The position numbers were made by a program, and so were the translations under genes. The notes below the pieces were generated by a model. It saw only the letters and a list, made by a program, of their open reading frames with translations, was not told the DNA's origin and made no database searches. Shown here piece by piece: positions 16,363 through 24,938 of a stretch of 56,920 bases of DNA; positions within the stretch are counted from its first letter, which is position 1; the number at the start of each line of letters is the position of its first letter. Origin of the DNA: Rikenella microfusus (GTDB taxonomy: Bacteria > Bacteroidota > Bacteroidia > Bacteroidales > Tenuifilaceae); NCBI GenBank assembly GCA_020722565.1, contig DYKO01000017.1, positions 1 to 56,920 of the forward strand. The letters run 5' to 3'.

Positions 16363-18309
16363 TTACTTAAAAAATACTGCATCAAACTTGCAGGTTTCCT
16401 GACAAATTCCACAACCAATACAACGTTCCTCAACAATGAAATAGGGCGAGCGAGGAGTACCAATAATAGCCTGGGTGGGACATTTTTTTGCACAAGCCGA
16501 ACAACCTGTACACTTTTCCACATCAATGTAATATGTCCGCAAATCGCGGCAAACGCTTGCCCGACATTTTCGGTCGAAAATATGCTCTTCAAACTCTTCG
16601 CGAAACGATTTTAGCGCCTTCAGGATTGGTTTTGGTGCTGTTTGGCCCAACCCACAAAGCGAGGTATCGCGCATTACCTCGGCTAGTGTTTCGAGTTGAA
16701 TTACCCCCTTAAAACGTTCCAGTGTATTATGACCATCATTGCTCAAGGGCCTTCGCGATATGTTATCGAGAATTTGATACATACGATTTGAACCCTCGCG
16801 GCATGGAATGCACTTACCGCAACTCTCGTTTCGGATGAAATGCATAAAATACTTAACCAAATCAACCATGCAAACACTATCATCCAAAACCTGAACACCT
16901 CCGGACCCCATTGTTAAACCACGAAGTTTCAACTCATCAAAATCGATAGGAGCGACAAGTTCTTCGGCAGTAACACTAACCCCCGATGGCCCACCAAGAT
17001 GAAGCGCCTTAAAGGCTCTCTCGGGTTTTACCCCACCGGACAACTCGAGCAGTAAAGATAGTTGCTCACCCATGGTAACCTCAACCATGCACGTTGTAAG
17101 CGCCATACCATTAATCGAAAAAATTTTGGTTCCCTTAGAACTGGAAGTTCCCATTGCCGAGAACCATTCAGAACCATTAAGCAGAATATCGGGTATATTA
17201 GCCAATGTTTCAACATTGTTTATTACCGTAGGCTTGCTGTGTAAACCATTTTCAGATGGATAGGGCGGCTTAATGGATGGCATTCCCCTTTTACCCTCAA
17301 GGCTTTTAATTAGAGCGGTCTCCTCGCCGCAAACATAGGCCCCTGGGCCTTTTCTAATGCTAATGTCCAATGAATATCCGCTACCCAAAATATCATAACC
17401 CAAAAGGCCTGCCTCATATGCTTGATCAATAGCCTTTTGCATCCGTTCAACAGTAAGCTTATACCTATTTCGGATATAAATGATTGCCTTAGTAGCATTT
17501 ATGGCGTAAGCGCTAATAGCAATTCCCTCAATTACTCTATGTGGATCGCTCTCAATAAGGAATCTGTCCTTAAAGGCACCGGGATCGCTTTCATCAGCAT
17601 TACATATAAGATAGCGCTCGTTGGTTGCAACACTTAGGGCGCTTCGCCATTTGATTCCTGTTGGAAAAGCTCCCCCTCCCCGGCCCCTAAGACCACTCTC
17701 TTCAACTATTCTACAAACATCTTCGTAGGTATATTTTCTAAGAGTAACTGCCAATGCCCTGTAGCCGCCAAAGGCAATGTATTCGCATATGCTTTCAGGG
17801 CTAATTTTCCCTGCATTTCGGAGCAATACACGGTGCTGTTTAGCGAAAAAAGGCAACTCATTTTGAAAGGGAACGCCATGCCAGGGTTCATGAATATCGG
17901 AATAATACTGAAAAAGTGCTAAATCAGTAGCAATATAATTGTTAAGCACCCCATCGAGAATCAGACTTACTTTGTCAGCGGTAACATTTCCAAAAGCAAT
18001 ACGTGTTCGGCCGGGTATCTGAACTTCAACAATTGGCTCTTGCGAACAGAGACCATGGCTCCCCACGCAAACTAACTCGGCATCTACTGAGTAATCATCG
18101 AGGTAGGATTCAATGGCTGCCTTTGTTTTTAGTGCTCCCGAAACAATAGAGGATGTTGTAAGCCCAAGGTAAATAACCGGCTGTCTTACCCTTTCGCGGC
18201 GGGAATTGGCTAACCATTCGTTCACTTCAGACGGGTAGACGTCAACATGCAGATGGGGGATAAAGTTCTCTCTAATAAATTCCATATGGGTATGCACGAT
18301 GCGTGCCAT
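16363..18309 (-). CDS. hydB: NADH-linked hydrogenase subunit HydB (NuoF-like)
   Basis: HydB of 648 residues binds FMN and NAD(H) and links the pyridine nucleotide to HydA. The NuoF core shows GLRGRGGGAFPTGIKWR and NADESDPGAFKDR, a SLBB region, and a [4Fe-4S] motif CGKCIPCREG with a later Cys in SLCGLGQ. Two C-terminal ferredoxin motifs follow (CTGCSACAKKCP and CIGCGICQETC), a feature of bifurcating-type HydB. The N-terminal thioredoxin-like domain (about 40-100) has lost most of its [2Fe-2S] ligands: the expected cysteines are G49, S54 and S84, with only C88 kept. The gene lies two bases after hydC and 11 bases before hydA. Confidence 0.94.
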   Translation of the reverse strand: MARIVHTHMEFIRENFIPHLHVDVYPSEVNEWLANSRRERVRQPVIYLGLTTSSIVSGALKTKAAIESYLDDYSVDAELVCVGSHGLCSQEPIVEVQIPGRTRIAFGNVTADKVSLILDGVLNNYIATDLALFQYYSDIHEPWHGVPFQNELPFFAKQHRVLLRNAGKISPESICEYIAFGGYRALAVTLRKYTYEDVCRIVEESGLRGRGGGAFPTGIKWRSALSVATNERYLICNADESDPGAFKDRFLIESDPHRVIEGIAISAYAINATKAIIYIRNRYKLTVERMQKAIDQAYEAGLLGYDILGSGYSLDISIRKGPGAYVCGEETALIKSLEGKRGMPSIKPPYPSENGLHSKPTVINNVETLANIPDILLNGSEWFSAMGTSSSKGTKIFSINGMALTTCMVEVTMGEQLSLLLELSGGVKPERAFKALHLGGPSGVSVTAEELVAPIDFDELKLRGLTMGSGGVQVLDDSVCMVDLVKYFMHFIRNESCGKCIPCREGSNRMYQILDNISRRPLSNDGHNTLERFKGVIQLETLAEVMRDTSLCGLGQTAPKPILKALKSFREEFEEHIFDRKCRASVCRDLRTYYIDVEKCTGCSACAKKCPTQAIIGTPRSPYFIVEERCIGCGICQETCKFDAVFFK

Positions 18310-18311
18310 TG

Positions 18312-18776
18312 CTAATCCTGATTTAAAATACTAAGAATATCCTTTAGCTTTTCTGGTGTTACTTGAGTGTAGTATTCATCATTTATAGAAATAACAGGGC
18401 CATGTACGCAAGCTCCCATACAGGTAACCACATCGAGGCTAAACTTCCCATCCCGTGTAGTTTGAGCGTTTTTCAACTTATAATTATCTTCAAGGAAAGC
18501 CATATTCCATTTGGCCCCTTTTAACCGGCACGAAGTGCCATTACAGAGACAAATATGGTGCTTGCCCCTCTTCTCAAATTTGAACTGATTGTAAAAGGTA
18601 GCCAAACCATATATTTTTGATGTGGGAATCCTCAACCTTTTTCCCACCAAAACAATGGCATCTTCGCTCAGGCAACCCAGTTCACTCTGTATATCCTGAA
18701 GAATTGGAATAAGGCTTTCGGCACCGGAAGGGCTATACCGATCAAGAATATCCTCAATTAATTCAACGTTACTCAT
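18312..18776 (-). CDS. hydC: NADH-linked hydrogenase subunit HydC (NuoE-like)
   Basis: HydC is a thioredoxin-like [2Fe-2S] subunit. With the start I choose, ATG at 18776 (MSNVELIEDIL), it has 154 residues, the normal NuoE length. The frame remains open to 18893, but the extra 39 residues are a hydrophobic AT-rich stretch not found in the family, and a Rex-like operator lies inside that region. The N-terminal helical part is followed by the [2Fe-2S] domain with cysteines in CLCNGTSCRLKG and CMGACVHGP. It is the first gene of the minus-strand hydrogenase operon. Confidence 0.92.
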   Translation of the reverse strand: MSNVELIEDILDRYSPSGAESLIPILQDIQSELGCLSEDAIVLVGKRLRIPTSKIYGLATFYNQFKFEKRGKHHICLCNGTSCRLKGAKWNMAFLEDNYKLKNAQTTRDGKFSLDVVTCMGACVHGPVISINDEYYTQVTPEKLKDILSILNQD

Positions 18777-18814
18777 AGGATTAAATTCATCATATAAATA
18801 AAAAACAACAATAA

Positions 18815-18832
18815 TCGTTATTGCTTTAACAA
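18815..18832 (-). promoter_or_regulatory. Candidate Rex operator upstream of hydC
   Basis: Minus-strand TTGTTAA-AGCA-ATAACGA fits TTGTTAA-N4-TTAACAA with two mismatches in the second half. It is centred about 48 bp before the hydC ATG at 18776. Confidence 0.5.
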
Positions 18833-19057
18833 ATAATATAAATTTATATATCAATATGTTAGCACTATTTTTTACACTTTTTATCATTAACAATTTAGTA
18901 AATACATCAAAATTTTATCATCCTCTCTTAAAATATTAAACTAATTTAGAATATTTATAGATAAAGGTCTAAAATGAAAATTTGATTGTTTATTTGGCAA
19001 CATTTGCAAGTGATATGTTATTTTAGCAAATGAATGATAACCCATAAGGCGAACAAT

Positions 19058-19075
19058 TTGTTATATTAATAACAA
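19058..19075. promoter_or_regulatory. Candidate Rex operator upstream of the ferredoxin-sensor operon
   Basis: TTGTTAT-ATTA-ATAACAA is a perfect inverted repeat with a 4-base spacer. The symmetry extends one more base on each side to 19057 and 19076. It agrees with the general Rex operator form and ends 6 bp before the ATG at 19082. A rex gene lies in the same locus. Confidence 0.65.
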
Positions 19076-19081
19076 ATAAAT

Positions 19082-19327
19082 ATGGATAACAGGATTGAGG
19101 TAATGATTTGTTTGGGTAGCTCTTGTTTTGCCCGGGGTAATAAAACTACCCTGCAAGCAATTACAAAATTTATTGATGAACATGATTTAAAGGATAAAAT
19201 AAATTTTCATGGAGGACATTGCTTTGGGTATTGCGCTGATGGTCCTAATTTGAAAATAAACGGAAAACTTTACACAGGAATCGATGAGTATAATGTCATC
19301 GATATTTTAACCAATGAATTTTTGTAG
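19082..19327 (+). CDS. Thioredoxin-like [2Fe-2S] ferredoxin
   Basis: This 81-residue protein is the isolated C-terminal fold of NuoE/HydC. Four cysteines sit in the expected pattern: CLGSSC near the N-terminus and CFGYC before ADGPN. It probably binds one [2Fe-2S] cluster and carries electrons. It is the first gene of the plus-strand operon, 11 bp before the PAS-hydrogenase sensor, so it may relay electrons to that sensor. The degenerate [2Fe-2S] site of HydB raises the alternative that it serves the catalytic enzyme. Confidence 0.85.
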   Translation: MDNRIEVMICLGSSCFARGNKTTLQAITKFIDEHDLKDKINFHGGHCFGYCADGPNLKINGKLYTGIDEYNVIDILTNEFL

Positions 19328-19338
19328 GTATAAAAACA

Positions 19339-21216
19339 ATGTCGCAGCTATTTAGCATAAATGAGAACACCTGCATAAATTGCTATGCGTGTGTTAGGGT
19401 GTGCCCGGTAAAAGCCATAGAGGTTAAGGCCGGACTAAACTATGCTCGAATAATTGATAGCCGTTGCGTAGGATGTGGAAGTTGTCTGAATATCTGCCCG
19501 GTAAATGCCGTAAGCTACCGTTCATCGAAAAAGGCTGTCTTGGAATTACTTAAGGGCGAGGCCCCTGTTGCCGCCATTTGCTCGCCCAGTATATCGGGTG
19601 AGTTTGCTGACATTACCGACTACCGAAAGTTTGTTCAGATGATCAAACAGCTAGGCTTCACCTATGTTTGTGAGGTAACATTTGGTGTCGATTTGGTTGC
19701 AAGGGAGTACAAGAAAATTTTTGAGGATTTCAAGGGCAAATACTTTATTACCAGCATGTGTCCGGTGGTGGTTTCCATAGTTGAGAAATACCATCCGGAA
19801 TTGGTGCAAAACCTAGCACCCATTATTTCGCCCATAATTGCCACGGCAATGGCTGTAAGAAAGGAGTACGGTTCCAATGTAAAAGTAGTACTCATAGGCC
19901 CCTGCATTCAAAGCAAGGAAGAAATAAATCTGTACACAGACAAAAGGAGAATAGATGAGAATCTAACCTTTGTTGAGCTGCGTGAACTTTTCGATGAATT
20001 TAATATCAAGGAAAGTAATCTGGAGTACTCCGAGTTTGATGAGCCCATTGGTTACAAGGGATCGTTGTTCCCCATTGGGCGAGGAATCCTACAGGCCGTT
20101 GAAATAAGCGAGGATCTACTTACTGGTACAGTAATCAGCACCAATGGTCCTAACAACACACTTCAGGCCCTTGAGCAATTTGAAACCAGCATCGATCTTA
20201 TAAACCGTCACTTCAACCTGTTTTACTGCGAGGGATGCCTTATGGGCCCTGGTACTTCAAAAGGCGGGGAAAAGTTTATTCGCCGTACCATGGTGGTTAA
20301 CTACGCCAATAAGCGACTAAAAACCTTTAATAGGGAAAAATGGGAGCAAAACATGGCCAAGCATACTGATGGTAAATTTGGGCGCGATTTTATTATTGAT
20401 GATCAGCGCCTGCCACCGCCATCGAAGCAAAAACTTGAGGAGGTTTTGAAATTAATTGATAAAGAGTTTGTTGATAGGGATTCAGGCTGTGAAGCCTGCG
20501 GATACGCATCGTGTTACAATTTTGCCTCAGCAGTAGCTTCAGGTTTAGCTCATATCGACATGTGCCTCAACTTTACCTTAAAAAATCGACAGGAATACAT
20601 TAAAACCCTGAGGGCAACCAACGAAAAACTTGCTAAAACTCAGGAAGCGCTTAGGGAATCGGAGAAAAAAGCCCGTGCTGAGCAGGAAGCTGCACGTGAA
20701 GCTTCTGAAACCATTACCACAATGCTAAAAAAACTGCCCTCGGCAGTAGTACTTATCGATAAGAAACTTAAAATAATTCAGAGCAACCAGAGTTTTATTG
20801 ACCTTTTAGGCGATGATGCCCTAGAAATTAACGAGATAATACCTGGTCTTGTTGGAGCCGATTTGAAAAGTTTACTACCGTACAATATTCATAACCTGTT
20901 TACCAACGTATTACAGAACAACACCGATATCCTTAACCGCGATGTACAGTACAAGGATAAGCTCCTAAACCTATCGGTTTTCACCATTAAACCTAACACC
21001 ATTGTAGGTGCAGTAATTCGTGATATGTATGCGCCTGAGGTTCAAAAAGAGGAGATTATAAAACGAATTACCGAAGTTATTGACAAAAACCTGGCAATGG
21101 TTCAAAAGATTGGCTTTTTGCTGGGCGAAGGAGCTTCGGAAACCGAAGAGATGCTTTACTCCATTATTACAACCTATCGCGAGGGAAAAGGTAACAAAAC
21201 CGAAACAAAGCAATAA
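19339..21216 (+). CDS. Hydrogenase-like sensor with PAS domain (HydS-type)
   Basis: This is a 625-residue relative of the hydrogenase-kinase on the other strand. It has two [4Fe-4S] ferredoxin motifs (C12, C15, C18, C22 and C43, C46, C49, C53), then an H-cluster-like domain, then CEACGYASC (C384, C387, C392, probably C409). A coiled coil (about 415-455) and a PAS domain (about 455-560) follow, with no kinase core. Active-site motifs are more divergent than in the kinase homologue: TSMCP (C141), GPCIQSKEE (C189, the usual Lys becomes Ser) and FYCEGC, where the first Cys of the CxxxC pair is Tyr and a CxxC remains. It is probably a redox or H2 sensor acting through the phosphatase encoded 11 bp downstream. 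Confidence 0.83.
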   Translation: MSQLFSINENTCINCYACVRVCPVKAIEVKAGLNYARIIDSRCVGCGSCLNICPVNAVSYRSSKKAVLELLKGEAPVAAICSPSISGEFADITDYRKFVQMIKQLGFTYVCEVTFGVDLVAREYKKIFEDFKGKYFITSMCPVVVSIVEKYHPELVQNLAPIISPIIATAMAVRKEYGSNVKVVLIGPCIQSKEEINLYTDKRRIDENLTFVELRELFDEFNIKESNLEYSEFDEPIGYKGSLFPIGRGILQAVEISEDLLTGTVISTNGPNNTLQALEQFETSIDLINRHFNLFYCEGCLMGPGTSKGGEKFIRRTMVVNYANKRLKTFNREKWEQNMAKHTDGKFGRDFIIDDQRLPPPSKQKLEEVLKLIDKEFVDRDSGCEACGYASCYNFASAVASGLAHIDMCLNFTLKNRQEYIKTLRATNEKLAKTQEALRESEKKARAEQEAAREASETITTMLKKLPSAVVLIDKKLKIIQSNQSFIDLLGDDALEINEIIPGLVGADLKSLLPYNIHNLFTNVLQNNTDILNRDVQYKDKLLNLSVFTIKPNTIVGAVIRDMYAPEVQKEEIIKRITEVIDKNLAMVQKIGFLLGEGASETEEMLYSIITTYREGKGNKTETKQ

Positions 21217-21227
21217 AAGCAGATTAC

Positions 21228-22409
21228 ATGTCCGATAGCTTTTTTATTGAGGTAAACTGCCAGCAAAAAAACCACGACGAAGAGCGCATTTGTGGTGATG
21301 TTTACTATTCGCGCCGACTGCAGGATGAGGAACGAACCATAATTGTACTTTCCGATGGGATGGGACATGGTGTAAAGGCTAATGTATTAGCCACCTTAAC
21401 CTCAACTATGGCTCTTAACTTTACCATTGAGCATAAGGATCCCAATACCATTGCCGAAATAATAATGAATACCCTTCCGGTGTGTTCGGTTAGAAATATG
21501 AGCTACTCCACATTTTCCATAGTGGATATAGACCATCATGGCGAAACCCGAATACTTGAATACGATAATCCTCAATGCCTTATCATGCGAGGTGCTGAAG
21601 TGCTAGAACCTGAATGGCAATGCATCATTCTTAACAGCGAAAAGAACTCAGGAAAAGAGCTTAAATTCTGTGCCTTTACCCCTCAAAAGGAAGATCGAAT
21701 AATACTCTGGACAGATGGCGTAACCCAATCGGGACTTGGAACGGAGGACTATCCCTTTGGTTGGGCTGATGAAGCAAGGGAATTCGTAAAACGAATGGTT
21801 AAAAATGAACCCGATATATCGGCCCGCAAACTCAGCACAAAAGTGGTTAATATGGCTTATGTAAACGATGGCTACCATCCCAAAGATGATACCTCATGCG
21901 TAACAATATACTTCAGAAATCCCCGGAAGCTACTTATTTGCACCGGTCCCCCTTTTGAAAAAGAAAACGATGCACGATTAGCTAAAATATTCGACACCTT
22001 TGAGGGCAAAAAAGCTATTTGTGGTGCCACCACAGTAGATATAATTGCCCGCGAGCTAAACCGCGAGGTTGTGGATAGCCTCGAATTCACCGATCCTGAT
22101 CTTCCCCCCATTAGCCAAATGAAAGGTGCCGATATTGTTACCGAAGGCATACTTACACTTAGCAAGGTTAATTCAATATTAGATAGTTACAATGAAAACA
22201 CATCACTGGGAAAGGGACCTGCCGATGAACTAGTAAAACTCATACTGGAAAGCGATAGCATTGATTTCGTAATAGGTACATGCATCAATATTGCCCATCA
22301 GGATCCCAACCTCCCCGTTGAACTGGAAATTCGTAGAACAGTTGTAAAACGAATCGCTCATCTACTACAGGAAAAATTCCTAAAGGAAGTAAAACTGCAG
22401 TTCCTTTAA
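21228..22409 (+). CDS. SpoIIE/PP2C-type serine phosphatase of the sensory hydrogenase cassette
   Basis: The 393-residue protein has an N-terminal PP2C/SpoIIE domain (about 1-230). Metal-binding aspartates are in VLSDGMGHG, ILWTDGVTQSG and DDTSCVTI. The remaining 160 residues form a separate, mostly helical domain that starts at CTGPPFEKENDARLAKIF and that I do not recognise. Such phosphatases are known next to group C sensory hydrogenases. The usual substrates are phosphorylated STAS-type antagonists in partner-switch systems, but no STAS or anti-sigma kinase gene lies nearby. It is the last gene of the three-gene operon. Confidence 0.83.
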   Translation: MSDSFFIEVNCQQKNHDEERICGDVYYSRRLQDEERTIIVLSDGMGHGVKANVLATLTSTMALNFTIEHKDPNTIAEIIMNTLPVCSVRNMSYSTFSIVDIDHHGETRILEYDNPQCLIMRGAEVLEPEWQCIILNSEKNSGKELKFCAFTPQKEDRIILWTDGVTQSGLGTEDYPFGWADEAREFVKRMVKNEPDISARKLSTKVVNMAYVNDGYHPKDDTSCVTIYFRNPRKLLICTGPPFEKENDARLAKIFDTFEGKKAICGATTVDIIARELNREVVDSLEFTDPDLPPISQMKGADIVTEGILTLSKVNSILDSYNENTSLGKGPADELVKLILESDSIDFVIGTCINIAHQDPNLPVELEIRRTVVKRIAHLLQEKFLKEVKLQFL

Positions 22410-22598
22410 CCAACCAAAAATTGAATAACAGACTGACATAATTTCAAGGTGTATTCTCAGTTGTGACTAAACTACAATCCCTGATTATCAACTTTTTATC
22501 TTCAAAATGTTTATTAATGGTATAAAAATCATAAGCGAATCTATTGACTTTCTTCAACATTTTTACAATATTTACATAAAATTCACCATTTAAAGTGA

Positions 22599-24860
22599 AT
22601 GCATATGCGTAAACCACAGAGATTCCTGATTCTTTTTGCCTTTTTAAATCTATTCACTTTTGAAAAAATTATTGCACAGGACTGGAATGCCATTTTTAGC
22701 CTCGAAACTGATGCCGAATACTACATGGCTGAAGGAAACTTTTCCAAAGCGGCAGATTCGTATGCAAAGGCACTAAAAAAATTCCCTGAAAGCGCCAACC
22801 TAATGTTTAAAATAGGATATTGCCTACTTAAAACACCAGATAGGAAGACCGAAGCCATTAGCTATCTAGAAGAAGCCATAAAAAAGGTTTCCGATAATTA
22901 CGATGCAAAATCGTTAAAGGAGCCCAACGCTCCCCCTGAAGCCTTCTATCACCTTGGCCTAGCCTACATGCTTCAAAACAACTTTAAAAATGCCATTTCC
23001 AGTTTTAAGGAATACCAGAAATACATAAAGCCCAAGGATACAGAAACTCAACTCAGAGCAGAGCAGAGTATAAGAAGTTGCGAAATGGCAAAATCGCTTA
23101 TATCTTCACCCAATGGGGTAGTATTCAAAAGTTTGGGGCCGGACATAAACAATGAGTCAGAAAATTTTAATGCAGTACTATCTGGTGACGGAAATACACT
23201 TGCCTATACAACCCGCACATCCAGTGGTAATAAAATTTTTATATCGAAATTTGAAAATGGCCAATGGACTAAGCCGGTAGATATTACCCGAAATTTAGGT
23301 AGCAAAGAACTTACAACCTCTTTTTTATCCTATGAGGGAACAGAACTCTACCTCATTAAGAACGATATAAAAAACTCAGATATAGTGGTCAGTTTTTTAC
23401 AAAAACGCAAGTGGTCGGCTCCGGTAAGAGTTGCAAAACCTATTAACTCAAAAGCTAACGAAACACATGTTTGCGTTACCCGCGATGGCAACACAGTTTA
23501 CTTTACCAGCGACCGCAAGGGCGGTCAGGGAGGTTCTGACATTTGGGTTTCCACTGTTCTTAGTGGTCGTTGGAGCGATCCTATTAACCTTGGCCCTAAC
23601 ATCAACACCCCCTTTGATGAGACAACTCCATTCCTTACTCCAGATGAGAAGTACTTATTTTTCAGCTCGCAAGGGCACAACACCATGGGGGGATTTGATA
23701 TATTTTACACCAACCTGCACGGAAACCCTAATGTAAAAAATATTGGATACCAACCCAACACTACAGGTGATGACATCTTTTACTTTCCCACCGGTTTAAC
23801 CACAGGCTATATTGCTACAACACCATTAGATGGTTACGGTAAGTATGATATCAGTAAGGTTGAAATTCTGCCGCTGGTTGATGTTAAACTGAACATTCTG
23901 CTGGCCGATAATGCACCCACGGATAAGCCCTACTCAGTTGCCATCATAAACAATGAAAGTGGCGAAACAATCGACCAACAAACTCTTAAGGGCAAAGCAC
24001 AACTCAGTAAAAAACTTAAGCCAGGCTCCTATACATTTGTAACCAGCGGGATGGGTTTTGAAAAAAGCGAAACACCTCTTAGCATACCCCAAAAACCAGA
24101 TAAAAGTGAATATGAGGTTAGCACCATCATTAGTCCAGTTGCTACTCCAAAGCCCATAGCTCAAGTCGAAGAACCCAAGGAAGAGCTCAAAACCCAACCA
24201 GCTAATACCCAACCCCAAAAGATAGAAGAAAAGGAAAAACCTAAGGACCAGCCAAAAATGGAAACCCCTAAATCAGCAGTTCAGGCAAAACCTGAAACCC
24301 CAAAGGAAGCTGCAAAACCCGCTGAAAAACCAAAGCCCAAACAAGAAAGAGCATTACTGCCAACGCCCAAGCCCAATGCTGCTCCGGTTCAAAAAATGGA
24401 CTTTAACAAATTGGGCGCAACTGCTGAGCTAACTCGTCCAACCTACTCCATCCAGCTATTGGCTTCGCTTAATCCAGTTGATTTTAACTACTTTAAACTC
24501 GACAGCATAAGCGTAACCATATCGCCCGATGGTTACTACCGTTACAGCATTGGAAACACTGAAAATATCAAAGAAATTGAAGAACTACTTCAAAAGGTTA
24601 AATCGCATGGTTATGGAAATGTATGGGTTAGAATAAATCGGGAGCATCCCGGCTATACCATACAAATTTTGGCGCTGCAAAAACCCAAGAGCATTAAACA
24701 ATTCGAGGACCTTTCCGATGTCATGGTTTACCGTGGTAGCGATGGTACATACCGGTACTGCATTGGTAAATACTCATCGCCTAAAGAAGCAGAATCCGAT
24801 TTACAAAAATTACAAAATATGGGATATAATGGGGCATTTGTAAGGGTATTGGGACAATAG
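22599..24860 (+). CDS. Exported TPR-PD40 protein with C-terminal SPOR repeats
   Basis: The 753-residue protein has a signal peptide ending IIAQ, TPR repeats (about 28-150), a PD40-type beta-propeller (about 175-420; lines such as VYFTSDRKGGQGGSDIWVS and YLFFSSQGHNTMGGFDIFY), a carboxypeptidase-regulatory-like domain (about 430-500), and a Pro/Lys/Glu-rich linker (about 505-605). Two SPOR-like repeats end it (YSIQLLASL and YTIQILALQ). The TPR-PD40-CRD order recalls PorE and related envelope proteins, which end in an OmpA domain. Here SPOR, a denuded-glycan binder, takes that place. An in-frame ATG at 22605 is an alternative start. The 189-bp spacer before the gene has only a small inverted repeat, ATTCAC/GTGAAT, at 22581-22600. 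Confidence 0.8.
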   Translation: MHMRKPQRFLILFAFLNLFTFEKIIAQDWNAIFSLETDAEYYMAEGNFSKAADSYAKALKKFPESANLMFKIGYCLLKTPDRKTEAISYLEEAIKKVSDNYDAKSLKEPNAPPEAFYHLGLAYMLQNNFKNAISSFKEYQKYIKPKDTETQLRAEQSIRSCEMAKSLISSPNGVVFKSLGPDINNESENFNAVLSGDGNTLAYTTRTSSGNKIFISKFENGQWTKPVDITRNLGSKELTTSFLSYEGTELYLIKNDIKNSDIVVSFLQKRKWSAPVRVAKPINSKANETHVCVTRDGNTVYFTSDRKGGQGGSDIWVSTVLSGRWSDPINLGPNINTPFDETTPFLTPDEKYLFFSSQGHNTMGGFDIFYTNLHGNPNVKNIGYQPNTTGDDIFYFPTGLTTGYIATTPLDGYGKYDISKVEILPLVDVKLNILLADNAPTDKPYSVAIINNESGETIDQQTLKGKAQLSKKLKPGSYTFVTSGMGFEKSETPLSIPQKPDKSEYEVSTIISPVATPKPIAQVEEPKEELKTQPANTQPQKIEEKEKPKDQPKMETPKSAVQAKPETPKEAAKPAEKPKPKQERALLPTPKPNAAPVQKMDFNKLGATAELTRPTYSIQLLASLNPVDFNYFKLDSISVTISPDGYYRYSIGNTENIKEIEELLQKVKSHGYGNVWVRINREHPGYTIQILALQKPKSIKQFEDLSDVMVYRGSDGTYRYCIGKYSSPKEAESDLQKLQNMGYNGAFVRVLGQ

Positions 24861-24881
24861 CATTTCATAACCACTTAAATA

Positions 24882-24905
24882 AAAGGCTGCCCAAAAGCAG
24901 CCTTT
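24882..24905. terminator. Bidirectional terminator after the SPOR gene
   Basis: A perfect 9-bp stem, AAAGGCTGC with GCAGCCTTT, has a 6-base loop. It sits between the convergent SPOR gene and the decayed efflux genes and has a T-rich tail on the plus strand. Confidence 0.7.
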
Positions 24906-24938
24906 CTTCATATATCAATCAATATGACCTATAATAGG

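Larger units (their letters stand above)
18777..19081. other. Divergent control region between the two hydrogenase operons
   Basis: This 305-bp AT-rich spacer separates hydC (minus) from the [2Fe-2S] ferredoxin gene (plus). It contains two Rex-like inverted repeats (listed separately) and no supported gene. In both cases an ATTTG sequence resembling the end of a -7 element runs into the first Rex half-site, so a bound repressor would overlap the promoter. Confidence 0.6.

Noticed and set aside
18777-18893. Longer hydC reading frame with a hydrophobic N-terminus
   Set aside because: The added 39 residues are not found in NuoE-type proteins, are extremely AT-rich and contain a Rex-like operator. 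ATG 18776 is a better start.
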